A program made the translations under genes and the position numbers. Source: DATFQI01 sp963831105 (GTDB lineage: Bacteria; Actinomycetota; Thermoleophilia; Solirubrobacterales; Solirubrobacteraceae). From it: DNA of 64,000 nucleotides. Below, piece by piece: positions 16,766 to 25,759 of this stretch (position 1 is the first letter of the stretch; the number at the start of each line of letters is the position of its first letter). The notes beneath the pieces were generated by a model, which made no database searches, was not told where the DNA came from, and was given only the letters and a program-made list of their open reading frames with translations. The stretch is from assembly GCA_963831105.1 (NCBI GenBank), contig CAWHOS010000004.1:171150-235149 (forward strand), written 5' to 3'.

Positions 16766-17752
16766 ATGCACCGTCCGCTCGCCGGCATGGTGATCTGCGC
16801 GGCGCTCGCCTGCGCGGGCTGCGGTGGTGACGGGGCGCCGGCCGGGGACAGGCCTCGGGCGGCGGTTTCGCAGGCCGGGACATGGGACTCGCTCGCTCCG
16901 GCGACGCTCGCGCGCACGGAGGTCGCGGCCGCGCGCGTCGGGCGCTTCGTCTACGTGATGGGCGGCTTCGAGCGGCGGACCGGGGCGACGACGGCCGCGA
17001 CGGAGCGCTACGACATCGAGCGGGACGCGTGGACGCGCGTGGCGGACATGCCGGTCGGGCTGAACCATGCCGCCGCGGCGGCCTATCGGGGCAGGGTGTA
17101 CGTGCTCGGCGGCTATCGCGGGCGCTCGAGCCTCGACCGGGAGACCGCGGCGCTGTACCGCTACGACCCGAAGGCGGATCGCTGGCGCCGGCTGGCGTCC
17201 GCCCCGACCGCGCGCGGGGCGCTCGCCGTCGGCGTGATCGGCCACCGGCTGTACGCCGCCGGCGGCGCGAACGCGCGCGGCGGAGCGCTGGCGACGCTGG
17301 AGATCTACGACCTGCGGCGGCGCCGCTGGCGGCGCGGGCCGAGCATGCGGGTCGCGCGCGAGCACCTGGCCGGCGCGGTCGCGGGCGGGCGTTTCTACGT
17401 GCTCGCGGGCCGCGCGGAGGGCCGTGGCAACTTCGCCGTCGCCGAGGCCTATGACCCCGCGCGCCGGCGCTGGCTGCGCGTGCCCGCGATGAGCAAGCCG
17501 CGCGGTGGCATCGCCGCGGCCACGGTCCGCGGCCGGATCGTCGTCGTCGGGGGTGAGGAGTCGGCCGGCACGATCCGCGAGGTGGAGCTCCTCAACCCCG
17601 AGACCGGCCGCTGGCGCAGGCTCGCGGACCTGCCGACCCCGCGCCACGGGCTCGGAGCGGTGGCGCGGCGCGGGCGCGTCTACGTGATCGAGGGCGGCGA
17701 CCAACCCGGATTCGCGTTCACCGACACGATCGAGGCGCTCACGCTCCCCTAG
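16766..17752 (+). CDS. Kelch-repeat lipoprotein
   Basis: A 328-residue exported protein. The signal peptide ends in a lipobox LACAGC with C19 as the lipidated residue, followed by Gly-rich linker. Six Kelch repeats follow, each with a paired glycine and a W (for example VYVMGGFERRTG with YDIERDAWTRVADMP, and VYVLGGYRGRSS with RYDPKADRWRRLAS), which close into a beta-propeller. Such proteins usually bind glycans or proteins at the cell surface. The partner is unknown. It is monocistronic with a 220-bp upstream space that shows no other feature. Confidence 0.9.
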   Translation: MHRPLAGMVICAALACAGCGGDGAPAGDRPRAAVSQAGTWDSLAPATLARTEVAAARVGRFVYVMGGFERRTGATTAATERYDIERDAWTRVADMPVGLNHAAAAAYRGRVYVLGGYRGRSSLDRETAALYRYDPKADRWRRLASAPTARGALAVGVIGHRLYAAGGANARGGALATLEIYDLRRRRWRRGPSMRVAREHLAGAVAGGRFYVLAGRAEGRGNFAVAEAYDPARRRWLRVPAMSKPRGGIAAATVRGRIVVVGGEESAGTIREVELLNPETGRWRRLADLPTPRHGLGAVARRGRVYVIEGGDQPGFAFTDTIEALTLP

Positions 17753-17827
17753 CGGAATACAACCGGCTCGCCAGCGTCTTCGAGGGTCATGAGACGCCCC
17801 GGCACCCTCAGCTCCGCCGCCCCTTGT

Positions 17828-18676
17828 TCACCCGTCCTCGACTACATCCGAGGCCCATGACGACCTCTTCGCGTCGTGCCGGAACAACCAGCGCCCGGTG
17901 TCCGGGAAGCAGGTGTTGGCCGGCAGATCCGTCGTCGTCAGGGTCAGCACGCGGGCGACGGCTTGGCCGCGATTGAGCAGTTGGTGGGCGCCGGCCGGCC
18001 CTTCCGGGAAGCAGACGAGATCGCCGGCCTCTAGCTGATCCTCGCCTCGCGGGTGGCGCAGGGTGGGCGTTCCGGCCAGGACGAGCAGCCACTCCTCCCG
18101 CCCGTACGTGTAGTGGTAGGGCTCCCCTGCCCCTCCGGGCTCGAGGTCGACGGTCGCCGCGTCCAGGGCCGGCCGCGGCGGCGAGCTCTCGGGCTCGCGC
18201 TCGACCTCCTCGGGCTCCGACGCTCCCGCCGTCCCCTCGCCGTGCCAGTAGCCCACGGCGCTGCTGCGGAGGAGGATCCCCTCCGGGCCACTCACCTTGC
18301 CCGAGTCGGGATAGACGCTCATCCACGGCTCGACGTGCTCGCCGGCGGCGAAGATCACGAACCGGCCCGGGCCCTTCACGGTGTGGGCCCCGCGGTGGCC
18401 GGTCGGGAAGCAGACGAGATCGCCCGCCGCCAGGGTCCGCTCCCCGGCCGGCTCGCGGAGCACCGGAGCGCCCGCGATCACGTAGAGCCACTCCTCGATC
18501 CCGTGGTGGTAGTGGTACGGCCAGATCGGCACGCCGGCCTCGGCCTCATAGACGCTCGCGCCGATCCGGTGACCCCCCAGGCGTTCGCCCACCGAGGTCG
18601 CGACGTGACGGAAGCCGGCCTCGTCGAGCGGCTCGACCAGCTCGACGCCGATGATGTTCACCTTCTTGACGCTCAC
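17828..18676 (-). CDS. Bicupin (two cupin domains) protein
   Basis: A 282-residue protein with a duplicated cupin-2 domain. The first copy has YHYHHGIEEWLYVIAGAPVLREP and LAAGDLVCFPTGHRGAHTVKG; the second has YHYTYGREEWLLVLAGTPTLRHP and LEAGDLVCFPEGPAGAHQLLNRG. Metal-ligand positions are fuller in the first (H-x-H, E, H) than in the second, suggesting that one site is retained. The copies may bind a sugar or act as isomerase or dioxygenase; substrate unknown. Start is the GTG at 18676, directly before a conserved VKKVNIIGVE segment. Confidence 0.88.
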   Translation of the reverse strand: MSVKKVNIIGVELVEPLDEAGFRHVATSVGERLGGHRIGASVYEAEAGVPIWPYHYHHGIEEWLYVIAGAPVLREPAGERTLAAGDLVCFPTGHRGAHTVKGPGRFVIFAAGEHVEPWMSVYPDSGKVSGPEGILLRSSAVGYWHGEGTAGASEPEEVEREPESSPPRPALDAATVDLEPGGAGEPYHYTYGREEWLLVLAGTPTLRHPRGEDQLEAGDLVCFPEGPAGAHQLLNRGQAVARVLTLTTTDLPANTCFPDTGRWLFRHDAKRSSWASDVVEDG

Positions 18677-18699
18677 GCGGAGAACATAGGCTCGCCCGG

Positions 18700-20721
18700 C
18701 TAGCGGCGGCCGGCCGCCCACACGTCGGCGGCGCCGGACTCCGGCACCGGCGATAGGTCGGCCGCGTCCGCGAGCATGTCGGGGAGCGGCCCGGCGTGGA
18801 CCACGGCCAGCGCGCGGGTCGAGCGGGTGAGCGCGGTGTAGAGCCCGCCTATGCCGCCGCCCGGGCGCTCGCCGAGGATCAGCCCCGGCTCGAGCACGAC
18901 GGCCGCGTCGAACTCGAGTCCCTTGATCGCCTCGAGGCCGAGCAGGTTCACGCCGCTCGAGAGCGACTCCTCGGCCTCGGTCGCGACGGGCCCGAGGTCC
19001 GCGGCCACGTCGTCGTGCAGCGCCTCCGGGACGATCACGCCGACGCTGCCGACGTCGGCCTGCATCCTTGTAGCGAGTTCCCGCGCCACCTCCCCGCGCC
19101 GCTGCGTGCGCACGGACACCGCCGCCCACGGCGCGCTCCGCACGCCGCGCGGCACGGCGGTGCCCGCCGCCAGGACCGAGGCGATGCGCAGGAAGTCGTC
19201 CGGCACGCGGTAGGAGACGAGCAGCTCCTCGATGTCGATCCGGTCCACGCCCGCCTCCCGCAGCACGGCGTCCCAGGTGCTCAGCCCCGCTTCGGCGGTG
19301 CGCTGCGCGATGTCGCCCAGCACCGTAAGCGACTGCCGGCGGGCGCGGCGGACGACCATGCGCAGCTCCATCGGCGTGAGGTTCTGCGCCTCGTCGACCA
19401 CCACGTGGCCGAACCGCCGCAGCTCCGGGTCGATCAGCCCTCTCGCCTCGTCGAGCAGCGCGAACTCGCCGTGGGTCATCGCGCCCTTGGCCGGCGGGGT
19501 GGCGAGGAGCAGGTCGATCTCCTCCGGGGCGAACAGGTCGCCCGTGACCGCGGTGAGACGGCGCCGGTTCTTGAACAGCTGCGCGACGAGCGCCTCCGGG
19601 GTCTGCCGCGGCCAGCTGCTCGACGCGAGCTTCTGGAACTCCCGCGTGCGCCGGACCGCCGACAGGACGGTCTCCGGGTCCGCCCGCCCCGCGGTGGCCG
19701 AGCGCGCCATCACCTCGGTGGCGACGCGGTCGGCGAGCCGGTCGCGGAAGCGCTCGCGCCCGGCGTCGTAGGTCAGCCGCGCGCGGGCCTCGGCGATGAT
19801 CTCCGCGACGTCCTCCGGCGACAGCTCGACGGCGACGCGGGCGACCTCGATGCGGACCGGGGCGGCGGGCGGCCCGACCTTGTCCCACAGCAGCCGGGAG
19901 AGGGCGATGGCCGTGCGGCCGCTGCCGAGGAGCGTCGCCCGCTCGTCGCTGTCCTCGCCGTCCCAGCGGCGGCGCGAGACCAGCGCGTCGATCGGGCGCT
20001 GGTCGACGCTCTGCTCGCCGAGCGAGGGCAGCACCTGGGAGATGTAGGCGATGAACACGCGGTTGGGCCCCACGACCAGCACGCCCTCGCGCGCGAGCTG
20101 CGGGTCGGCGTACAGCAGCCACGCCGCACGGTGCAGGCCGACGGCGGTCTTGCCGGTGCCGGGGCCGCCCTGTACGACCAGCGCGCCGTCGGGCGGCTCG
20201 GTGATCAGCGCGTACTGCTCGGGCGTGATCGTCGAGATGATCTGGCGCATCTCGCCGACGCGCTGGCGCGTGATGTCCTCGACGATCGCCTCGGTGAGGT
20301 GCTCCTCCCCCGTCTGGAGCTGCTCGTCCACGAATCCGAGCACGGCGCGATCCTCGATGTCGAGCCGGCGGCGCCGGCTGACGCCGAGCGGGTCGGCCGG
20401 TGTCGCGGCGTAGAACGGCTCCGCGGCCGGCGCCCGCCAGTTGATCGTCAGCAGGCGGTTGCCCTCGTCGGCGACCGCGTGCCGCCCGACGTAGAGCGGC
20501 TCCTCCCCCGGCCGGTCGATCCGCCCGAAGTACAGCGGCCCGCTGGCGGCGGTATACGCGCGCAGGCGCTCGAGCCGCATCTGCTCGAGCACCTCCTCCG
20601 TGAACACGTCGCCCTGGCGGTCCCGCCGGCTGACCGACAGCGCGTCCAGCAGTGCGTCGTAGGCGGCGAACGTCCGGTCGAGGTGCTCCTGCTCCTCGGC
20701 GAGCTGCGGATCGGCGGTCAA
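18700..20721 (-). CDS. helD: HelD-like UvrD/Rep superfamily helicase
   Basis: A 673-residue superfamily 1 ATPase. The first ~60 residues are a charged helical hairpin (EEQEHLDRTFAAYDALLDAL), as in HelD proteins that insert into the RNA polymerase secondary channel. Walker A is VVQGGPGTGKTAVGLHRAAWLLY (185-192), motif II is HVVVDEAQNLTPMELRMV, and motif VI resembles LYTALTRSTRALAVVH. HelD releases stalled RNA polymerase, and actinobacterial relatives (HelR) can displace rifampicin. Which subgroup this is cannot be judged without alignment. The 3' end of the preceding gene in transcription order is the YtoQ gene, 13 bp away. Confidence 0.87.
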   Translation of the reverse strand: MTADPQLAEEQEHLDRTFAAYDALLDALSVSRRDRQGDVFTEEVLEQMRLERLRAYTAASGPLYFGRIDRPGEEPLYVGRHAVADEGNRLLTINWRAPAAEPFYAATPADPLGVSRRRRLDIEDRAVLGFVDEQLQTGEEHLTEAIVEDITRQRVGEMRQIISTITPEQYALITEPPDGALVVQGGPGTGKTAVGLHRAAWLLYADPQLAREGVLVVGPNRVFIAYISQVLPSLGEQSVDQRPIDALVSRRRWDGEDSDERATLLGSGRTAIALSRLLWDKVGPPAAPVRIEVARVAVELSPEDVAEIIAEARARLTYDAGRERFRDRLADRVATEVMARSATAGRADPETVLSAVRRTREFQKLASSSWPRQTPEALVAQLFKNRRRLTAVTGDLFAPEEIDLLLATPPAKGAMTHGEFALLDEARGLIDPELRRFGHVVVDEAQNLTPMELRMVVRRARRQSLTVLGDIAQRTAEAGLSTWDAVLREAGVDRIDIEELLVSYRVPDDFLRIASVLAAGTAVPRGVRSAPWAAVSVRTQRRGEVARELATRMQADVGSVGVIVPEALHDDVAADLGPVATEAEESLSSGVNLLGLEAIKGLEFDAAVVLEPGLILGERPGGGIGGLYTALTRSTRALAVVHAGPLPDMLADAADLSPVPESGAADVWAAGRR

Positions 20722-20733
20722 CTTGCCGGAGGG

Positions 20734-21192
20734 CTACCCCGCCGGGGCCGCGAGCGCGTAGCGCAGGATCTCGACCACCTGCTCCGGCTCACGAGCGACG
20801 GCCAGCGCGGCACGGTCGACCTCCTTGAGCGCGTGATCGTGCTCCGGCGGATGCAAGGTGACCAGCGGCTTGCCGAGCGCCGCCGCGTACCCCGCGTCGA
20901 AGGCCGCGTTCCACTGCCGGTACTGCTCGCCGAAGCGCACGACCACGACGTCCGCCCGCTCGATCAGCGTGCGGGTGCGGATGGCGTTGACGCCGGCCCC
21001 GAGGTGGTCGTTCCAGAACGGCCGCTCCTGCGCGCCGAGGATGGCCGTGCCTGCTGCGTCCGAGGCGGCGTGATCGGTCACCGGGGCGGTGAACCGGACG
21101 TCCAGCCCGGCCGCCGCCGCACCGCGCTCGATGCGCTCACGCCAGTCCGTGTGGATCTCACCCGAGAGGTAGACCTGCCAACCCATCGCCAC
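20734..21192 (-). CDS. YtoQ-family protein
   Basis: A 152-residue protein recognised as YtoQ family by WQVYLSGEIHTDWRERIERGAAAAGLDVRF and by FWNDHLGAGVNAIRTRTLIERADVVVVRFGEQYRQWNAAFDAGYAAALGKPLVTLHP. The fold resembles nucleoside 2-deoxyribosyltransferases, and the conserved E and N residues suggest nucleotide handling, but the function is not established. It is 13 bp upstream of the HelD-like gene and probably co-transcribed. The start may be the second ATG (MGWQ). Confidence 0.85.
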   Translation of the reverse strand: MAMGWQVYLSGEIHTDWRERIERGAAAAGLDVRFTAPVTDHAASDAAGTAILGAQERPFWNDHLGAGVNAIRTRTLIERADVVVVRFGEQYRQWNAAFDAGYAAALGKPLVTLHPPEHDHALKEVDRAALAVAREPEQVVEILRYALAAPAG

Positions 21193-21260
21193 ATCGTATG
21201 CACCGGAGCCCGCGGCGATAACGTCACGGGATCGGCCGGATCGTCGAGGACAACCCGGGC

Positions 21261-21533
21261 ATGAGCCGCTTCGAGCTGCGCGTCGACGACGAGCTGGTGG
21301 GCTGGGCCGAGTACCTGCCCGCCGGCGAGAGCGTGATCATCGCGCACACGGAGATCGACGAGCGGCGGGAGGGCGAGGGACTGGGGAGCGTGCTGGTCCG
21401 CGGAACGCTCGATCGCATCAGGGCGGGCGGCAAGACCGTGATCCCGACCTGCCCGTTCACCGCCGCCTACATCCAGCGCCACCCGGAGTACGTCGACCTC
21501 GTCGACCCGGGTCTGCGCGGGCGGTTCAGCTGA
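21261..21533 (+). CDS. Small GNAT-like acetyltransferase (YjdJ type)
   Basis: A 90-residue single-domain protein of the compact Gcn5-like group. The acetyl-CoA loop is DERREGEGLGSVLVRGTLDRIRAGG (R/Q-x-x-G-x-G/A pattern) and the C-terminal part IPTCPFTAAYIQRHPEY is diagnostic of YjdJ-type proteins. Substrate unknown. It faces the msrA gene and ends 15 bp from it, convergent. Confidence 0.88.
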   Translation: MSRFELRVDDELVGWAEYLPAGESVIIAHTEIDERREGEGLGSVLVRGTLDRIRAGGKTVIPTCPFTAAYIQRHPEYVDLVDPGLRGRFS

Positions 21534-21548
21534 TCGCTCCGCGACGCG

Positions 21549-22064
21549 TCAGGCGGCCGTCTCGCGGTGGGGCAGCTTCCAGCCCGGCCGCGGGAAGTGG
21601 CAGTTGTAGCCGGCCGGGTAGCGCTGCAGGTAGTCCTGATGCTCGGCCTCGGCCATCCAGAACGGCACGGCCTCGCTGACCTCGGTGACCACCTTGCCCG
21701 GCCACAGCCCCGAGGCGTCGACGTCGGCGATCGTCTCCTCGGCGACCCGCCGCTGCTCCTCGCTCCGATAGAAGATCTCCGAGCGGTACTCGGAGCCGAA
21801 GTCGTTGCCCTGGCGGTCCTTGGTCGTCGGGTCGTGGATCTGGAAGAAGAACTCCAGGATGTCCCGATAGGAGATGCGCTCGGGGTCGAAGACGATCTCG
21901 ACCGCCTCGGCATGACCGGGATGGTTGCCGTAGGTCGGGTTCTCGTTGACCCCGCCGGTGTAGCCGACCCGGGTCGAGATGACCCCGTCGCGGCGGCGCA
22001 GCAGCTCCTGCACGCCCCAGAAGCAGCCACCCGCGAGGATCGCGGTCTCGGTGTTCTCGCTCAT
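21549..22064 (-). CDS. msrA: Peptide-methionine (S)-S-oxide reductase
   Basis: A 171-residue MsrA that reduces the S epimer of methionine sulfoxide in proteins. The catalytic cysteine is C14 in GGCFWGVQELLRRRDGV, followed by RVGYTGGVNENPTYGNHPGHAEAVEIVFDP and YRSEIFYRSEEQRRVAE. The end YLQRYPAGYNCHFPRPGWKLP is normal for the family, and the lone downstream cysteine (in YNCHF) may be the resolving residue. The reading frame continues upstream, but the ATG at 22064 matches the family start. Confidence 0.95.
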   Translation of the reverse strand: MSENTETAILAGGCFWGVQELLRRRDGVISTRVGYTGGVNENPTYGNHPGHAEAVEIVFDPERISYRDILEFFFQIHDPTTKDRQGNDFGSEYRSEIFYRSEEQRRVAEETIADVDASGLWPGKVVTEVSEAVPFWMAEAEHQDYLQRYPAGYNCHFPRPGWKLPHRETAA

Positions 22065-22246
22065 GCCTCGACGATGCCGGAGTCGGTCGCTGCGATCAAG
22101 GCCTCCGAGCAGCGTGTGCGCCAAATGTCGTACGGCCGCTGCGACGGATGTCCCCGCCTCCGGTGCGACATCCGCCCATTGCCGGGCCACCTCGCGGCGC
22201 AGGATGCTGGGAGCGTACGACCCGCCCCCGTCCCAGGAGGACCCAC

Positions 22247-23458
22247 ATGGCTGTCAGCGTCGACAAGTCCGCGGTTGCCACGGCGATCCGCCCGTTCCGG
22301 GTCGAGGTACCCCAGGAGCGGCTCGCCGATCTGCGCCGCCGGGTCGAGGCGACGCGCTGGCCCTCCGCAGAGCTCGTCGACGACCGCTCGCAGGGCGTGC
22401 AGCTCGCCACGCTCCAGGCGCTCGCCCGCCACTGGACGACCGAGTACGACTGGAGCCGCTGCGAGGCGAGGCTCAACGCGCTGCCGCAGTTCAAGACCGA
22501 GATCGACGGTGTCGACATCCACTTCATCCACGTCAAATCGCGGCACGAGGACGCGCTGCCGCTGATCATGACCCACGGCTGGCCCGGCTCGGTCGTCGAG
22601 CTGCTGGACACCATCGGCCCGCTGACCGACCCGACCGCCCACGGCGGCAGCCCCGAGGACGCGTTCCACCTCGTGCTGCCGTCCTTGCCCGGCTACGGCT
22701 TCTCGGGCGAGCCGGCCGAGCTCGGCTGGGACGCCAGCCGCGTCGCGCGCGCGTGGGCGGAGCTGATGGGCCGCCTCGGCTACACCCGCTACGTCGCCCA
22801 GGGCGGCGACGTGGGTGCCCTCGTCACGGACCTGATGGGCCGCCAGGCGGTCGACGGTCTGGCCGGCTACCACCTGAACCTGCTCACGGCGGTGCTCGCG
22901 ATCGGCGATCACCTGCCCAGGGAATCCGAACAAGAACGCGCAGCGGCCGCAGCGGTCGCGACCTTCAAGCAAGACGGCTTCGGCTACTTCCTGGAGATGG
23001 CGACGCGGCCGCAGACGATCGGCTACTCCCTGCTGGACTCGCCCGTCGGGCTCGCGGCCTGGTTGCTCGACCACGACACCGACAGCTACTACAAGATCTC
23101 CCGCGCCTTCGTCGACGGCGAGCCTGCGGGCAACCTCACCCGGGACACCATCCTCGACAACATCACGCTGTACTGGCTCACTGGCACCGCACCGTCGGCG
23201 GCCCGGTCGTACTGGGAGGACGCACGAGCGCTGGCCGCAGCCCTTGCGAGCGGCCAGCCCCCGCCGCCGGTCTCGGTCCCCGTCGGCTTCACGGCGTTCC
23301 CCGGCGAGATCTGGAACTCGCCGCGCAGCTGGGTCGAGGCGGTCTACCCCGGCCTCGCCTACTACAACGCGGTCGACAAGGGCGGCCACTTCGCCGCCTG
23401 GGAGGAGCCGGAGCTCTTCTCCACGGAGATGCGAGCGGTGTTCAGCTCCCTGCGCTGA
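22247..23458 (+). CDS. Epoxide hydrolase-family alpha/beta hydrolase
   Basis: A 403-residue protein: epoxide hydrolase N-terminal domain (residues 14-125, RPFRVEVPQERLADLRRRVEATRWP) and alpha/beta hydrolase core. HGWPG (110-114) supplies the oxyanion hole, D188 in AQGGDVGAL is the nucleophile, and the histidine is in DKGGHFAAWEEPE near the end. This is the microsomal-type group, which opens epoxides to diols; the substrate is unknown. AGGAGG lies 7 bp before the ATG at 22247, which supports this start over longer readings. Confidence 0.93.
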   Translation: MAVSVDKSAVATAIRPFRVEVPQERLADLRRRVEATRWPSAELVDDRSQGVQLATLQALARHWTTEYDWSRCEARLNALPQFKTEIDGVDIHFIHVKSRHEDALPLIMTHGWPGSVVELLDTIGPLTDPTAHGGSPEDAFHLVLPSLPGYGFSGEPAELGWDASRVARAWAELMGRLGYTRYVAQGGDVGALVTDLMGRQAVDGLAGYHLNLLTAVLAIGDHLPRESEQERAAAAAVATFKQDGFGYFLEMATRPQTIGYSLLDSPVGLAAWLLDHDTDSYYKISRAFVDGEPAGNLTRDTILDNITLYWLTGTAPSAARSYWEDARALAAALASGQPPPPVSVPVGFTAFPGEIWNSPRSWVEAVYPGLAYYNAVDKGGHFAAWEEPELFSTEMRAVFSSLR

Positions 23459-23511
23459 CCTGGAGGAAATCCGACCTGCAGGCCGGCCATGAGTACGGTC
23501 CTGGTTGCACC

Positions 23512-24261
23512 ATGTCGCGCTCGGACGGCATCGCATACGAGCTGCTCCGGTTTCGCAATCGCGAGGAGCAGGAGACGACGGTCTATCTGCTCCGGTACCC
23601 GCGCGAGACGACCCGTCCCGTCGTGCACTGCTTCGGCGAACCAACGCGGCTCGACCAGTGGTGCGCCGCGCAGGGCCGGCCCGAGGCGATCGTCGCCGGG
23701 TTCTTCGTTCGCGAGCCGCACCGGCCGCTCGGCGAGGTCCGGCTCGGCGGCACGCTGCAGGAGCACGAACCCGTCGCGGCGCCCTGGGCCGAACGGCGCG
23801 CGTGCGTCCTTTACGACGGCGACGTGCGTCTGGCGCCGCGCGGCGAGCTCGGCTCCGACCCTCCCGGGGACCTCGTGCAGGCCGGTCCGCTGCTCGTCGC
23901 CGACGGCCGGTCACTCGCAGAGGACGCGGACCGCGAAGGCTTCTCGAGCGGCGCGGCCCAGTTCGACTCGGACATCACGGTGGGGCGCTACCCGCGGTGC
24001 GCCCTCGGCGTGAGCCAGGACGAGCTGCTGGCCGTCTGCTGCGACGGTCGCCGCAGCGGCGTCGACGCCGGGCTCGAGCTGGGCGAGCTCGCGCGCCTGA
24101 TGATCTCCTTCGGCGCGTCCGACGCGATCAACCTCGACGGCGGGGGCTCGGCGACCCTCGTGCACCGTGGACACCTCCTGAACCGGCCGTACTCCGATCA
24201 CGACCAGCCGGCGCCGGAGTCACGCCCGGTCGTCACCGCGCTGCTGTTCGAGCCGGTGTGA
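23512..24261 (+). CDS. Phosphodiester glycosidase-like (NAGPA/DUF2233) protein
   Basis: A 249-residue protein of the phosphodiester glycosidase family. The diagnostic C-terminal motif is LMISFGASDAINLDGGGSATLVHRG, with the D-G-G-G-S catalytic loop; IVAGFFVREP and RCALGVSQDELLAVCCDGR precede it. Family members cleave N-acetylglucosamine from phosphodiesters or related cell-wall teichoic linkages, but the substrate here is unknown. No signal peptide is seen from the ATG at 23512. It follows the epoxide hydrolase gene by 53 bp. Confidence 0.85.
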   Translation: MSRSDGIAYELLRFRNREEQETTVYLLRYPRETTRPVVHCFGEPTRLDQWCAAQGRPEAIVAGFFVREPHRPLGEVRLGGTLQEHEPVAAPWAERRACVLYDGDVRLAPRGELGSDPPGDLVQAGPLLVADGRSLAEDADREGFSSGAAQFDSDITVGRYPRCALGVSQDELLAVCCDGRRSGVDAGLELGELARLMISFGASDAINLDGGGSATLVHRGHLLNRPYSDHDQPAPESRPVVTALLFEPV

Positions 24262-24294
24262 CCGCGGCGCTCCGCCGCCGCGTATCGTGGTCGC

Positions 24295-25128
24295 ATGTGC
24301 CGCTGGGTGGCGTACTTCGGCAATCCGATCCACCCCGAGGCTCTGCTCTACGACACGCCGCACTCGCTCGTCGAGCAGAGCCGCAGCGACCGCCTGGCCG
24401 GCGGGCAGCCCAACGCCGACGGGGTCGGCCTCGGCTGGTACGGCGAGCGGGCGACGCCCGGCCTCTACCGGAGCGTCGCGCCGGCATGGGGCGATCGCAA
24501 CCTGCACGAGATCGCCGCCCAGGTCCGCACGCCGCTGTTCCTCGCCCACATCCGCGCCGCGACCGGTACGCCGGTCGAGCAGACCAACTGCCACCCGTTC
24601 CGCCACGGCCGCTGGCTGTTCATGCACAACGGCTTCATCGACGGCTACCTCGACCTGCGGCGAGAGCTGCTGCTCGCGGTCGATCCGTCGATCTTCTCGG
24701 GCATCGCCGGCACGACGGACTCCGAGCTGATGTTCTACCTCGCGCTCACCTTCGGCCTGCAGGAGGAGCCGCTGGCCGCGCTGGAGCGCATGGCCGGGTT
24801 CGTCGAGGAGACGGGCCGCCGCCACGGCATCGAGGAGCCGCTGCAGATGACCGTCGCCGTGAGCGACGGCGAGCGGCTCCACGCCGCCCGCTACGCCAGC
24901 GGACCGGTCGTCAACTCGCTGTTCGTGAGCGCCGACGCGAGCGCCGTGCGCGCCCTCTACCCCGACGACGAGCGGTTCCAGCGGTTCTCCGACGAGGCCC
25001 GCGCCGTCGTCTCCGAGCCGCTCGGCGACCTCCCCGGCCTGTGGCACGAGCTCCCCGCGGGCACCGCGATCGTCGTCCAGCCCGGCGACGACGATCGCGT
25101 GCCGTTCACGCCGCGGGCGCCGAGCTGA
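24295..25128 (+). CDS. Class II glutamine amidotransferase (EgtC/YafJ-like)
   Basis: A 277-residue Ntn-type amidotransferase. The initiator methionine is followed by Cys (MCRWVAYFG), the nucleophile after processing. Other family features are the ADGVGLGWYG segment, AHIRAATGTPVEQTNCHPFRHGRWLFMHNGFIDGY and TDSELMFYLAL. It resembles YafJ/EgtC hydrolases that remove a gamma-glutamyl group. The rest of the ergothioneine genes is not in the window, so an EgtC role is not supported. A 45-bp stretch near its 3' end is repeated at 26642. Its 3' end overlaps the convergent membrane-protein gene. Confidence 0.9.
   Translation: MCRWVAYFGNPIHPEALLYDTPHSLVEQSRSDRLAGGQPNADGVGLGWYGERATPGLYRSVAPAWGDRNLHEIAAQVRTPLFLAHIRAATGTPVEQTNCHPFRHGRWLFMHNGFIDGYLDLRRELLLAVDPSIFSGIAGTTDSELMFYLALTFGLQEEPLAALERMAGFVEETGRRHGIEEPLQMTVAVSDGERLHAARYASGPVVNSLFVSADASAVRALYPDDERFQRFSDEARAVVSEPLGDLPGLWHELPAGTAIVVQPGDDDRVPFTPRAPS
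24955..24997 (+). repeat. Donor-like copy of a 45-bp repeat inside the amidotransferase gene
   Basis: CTCTACCC followed a few bases later by a 32-base exact match (24966-24997) that recurs at 26652-26683 outside any gene. The in-gene copy encodes LYPDDERFQRFSDEA. Confidence 0.8.
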
Positions 25129-25429
25129 GACGAGGCCTCCGCCCGCGCGACTCCAGGCGCGCGCGAGCGAGCCGCAGGGACCGCGTGACCAGGTACGCCG
25201 GCACGAGGACGATCCCCACCACGACGACCGGGACGGCCGCGACGGCGAGGAGCACCAGCGCCGGCAGGAGCAGGAAGAGGACCGCGCTCGGAACGGCGAG
25301 GAGCAGCAGCGGCAGGAACACGACGGCGGCGCCGCCGGCGAGGTCGGCGACCTCCCAGAGCAGGTCCGAGAGGGTCGTGGCCTCCTCGTGGCGCTCGGTG
25401 GAGGGAAGGGTGGTGGGAGCGGTCTGCAT
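25106..25429 (-). CDS. Small membrane protein of unknown function
   Basis: A 107-residue protein with two or three predicted transmembrane helices (GGAAVVFLPLLLLAVPSAVLFLLLP and LAVAAVPVVVVGIVLVPAYLV), a charged N-terminus and a basic C-terminal tail rich in Arg. The ATG at 25429 is chosen because the upstream sequence has no membrane or conserved character. Its 3' end overlaps the amidotransferase gene by 23 bp in the opposite direction. Not recognised beyond this. Confidence 0.75.
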   Translation of the reverse strand: MQTAPTTLPSTERHEEATTLSDLLWEVADLAGGAAVVFLPLLLLAVPSAVLFLLLPALVLLAVAAVPVVVVGIVLVPAYLVTRSLRLARARLESRGRRPRLSSAPAA

Positions 25430-25759
25430 GGTGTCGTCCTTCGTGCGTTCGCCCGGAGCGGGTCCGGCGCGGTCGTCCTGTTCGTCACGACTTAGACGAG
25501 CCAAGGCCCGCCGGCGTGACATCGCCGGGTCGCAACCTCGTCCTGCGCGGACGGTGAACCTTCCCGAGCGGGTTCCGCGCGGCAGGACGATCGCGTCGTG
25601 GCGGTGGGCCGCCGCAACCGCGCGACTGGCGATCGTCCGGCCCTGCCCGCGGCTGTCAAGGGCTACGAAACCCCGGCTTGCGGCCAGTTGATCCTCCAGT
25701 TCCGGGACGCTGGGTTCGGCAGGTATACGGTGGGGCTCCACCTACCGGAAGGGGGACGC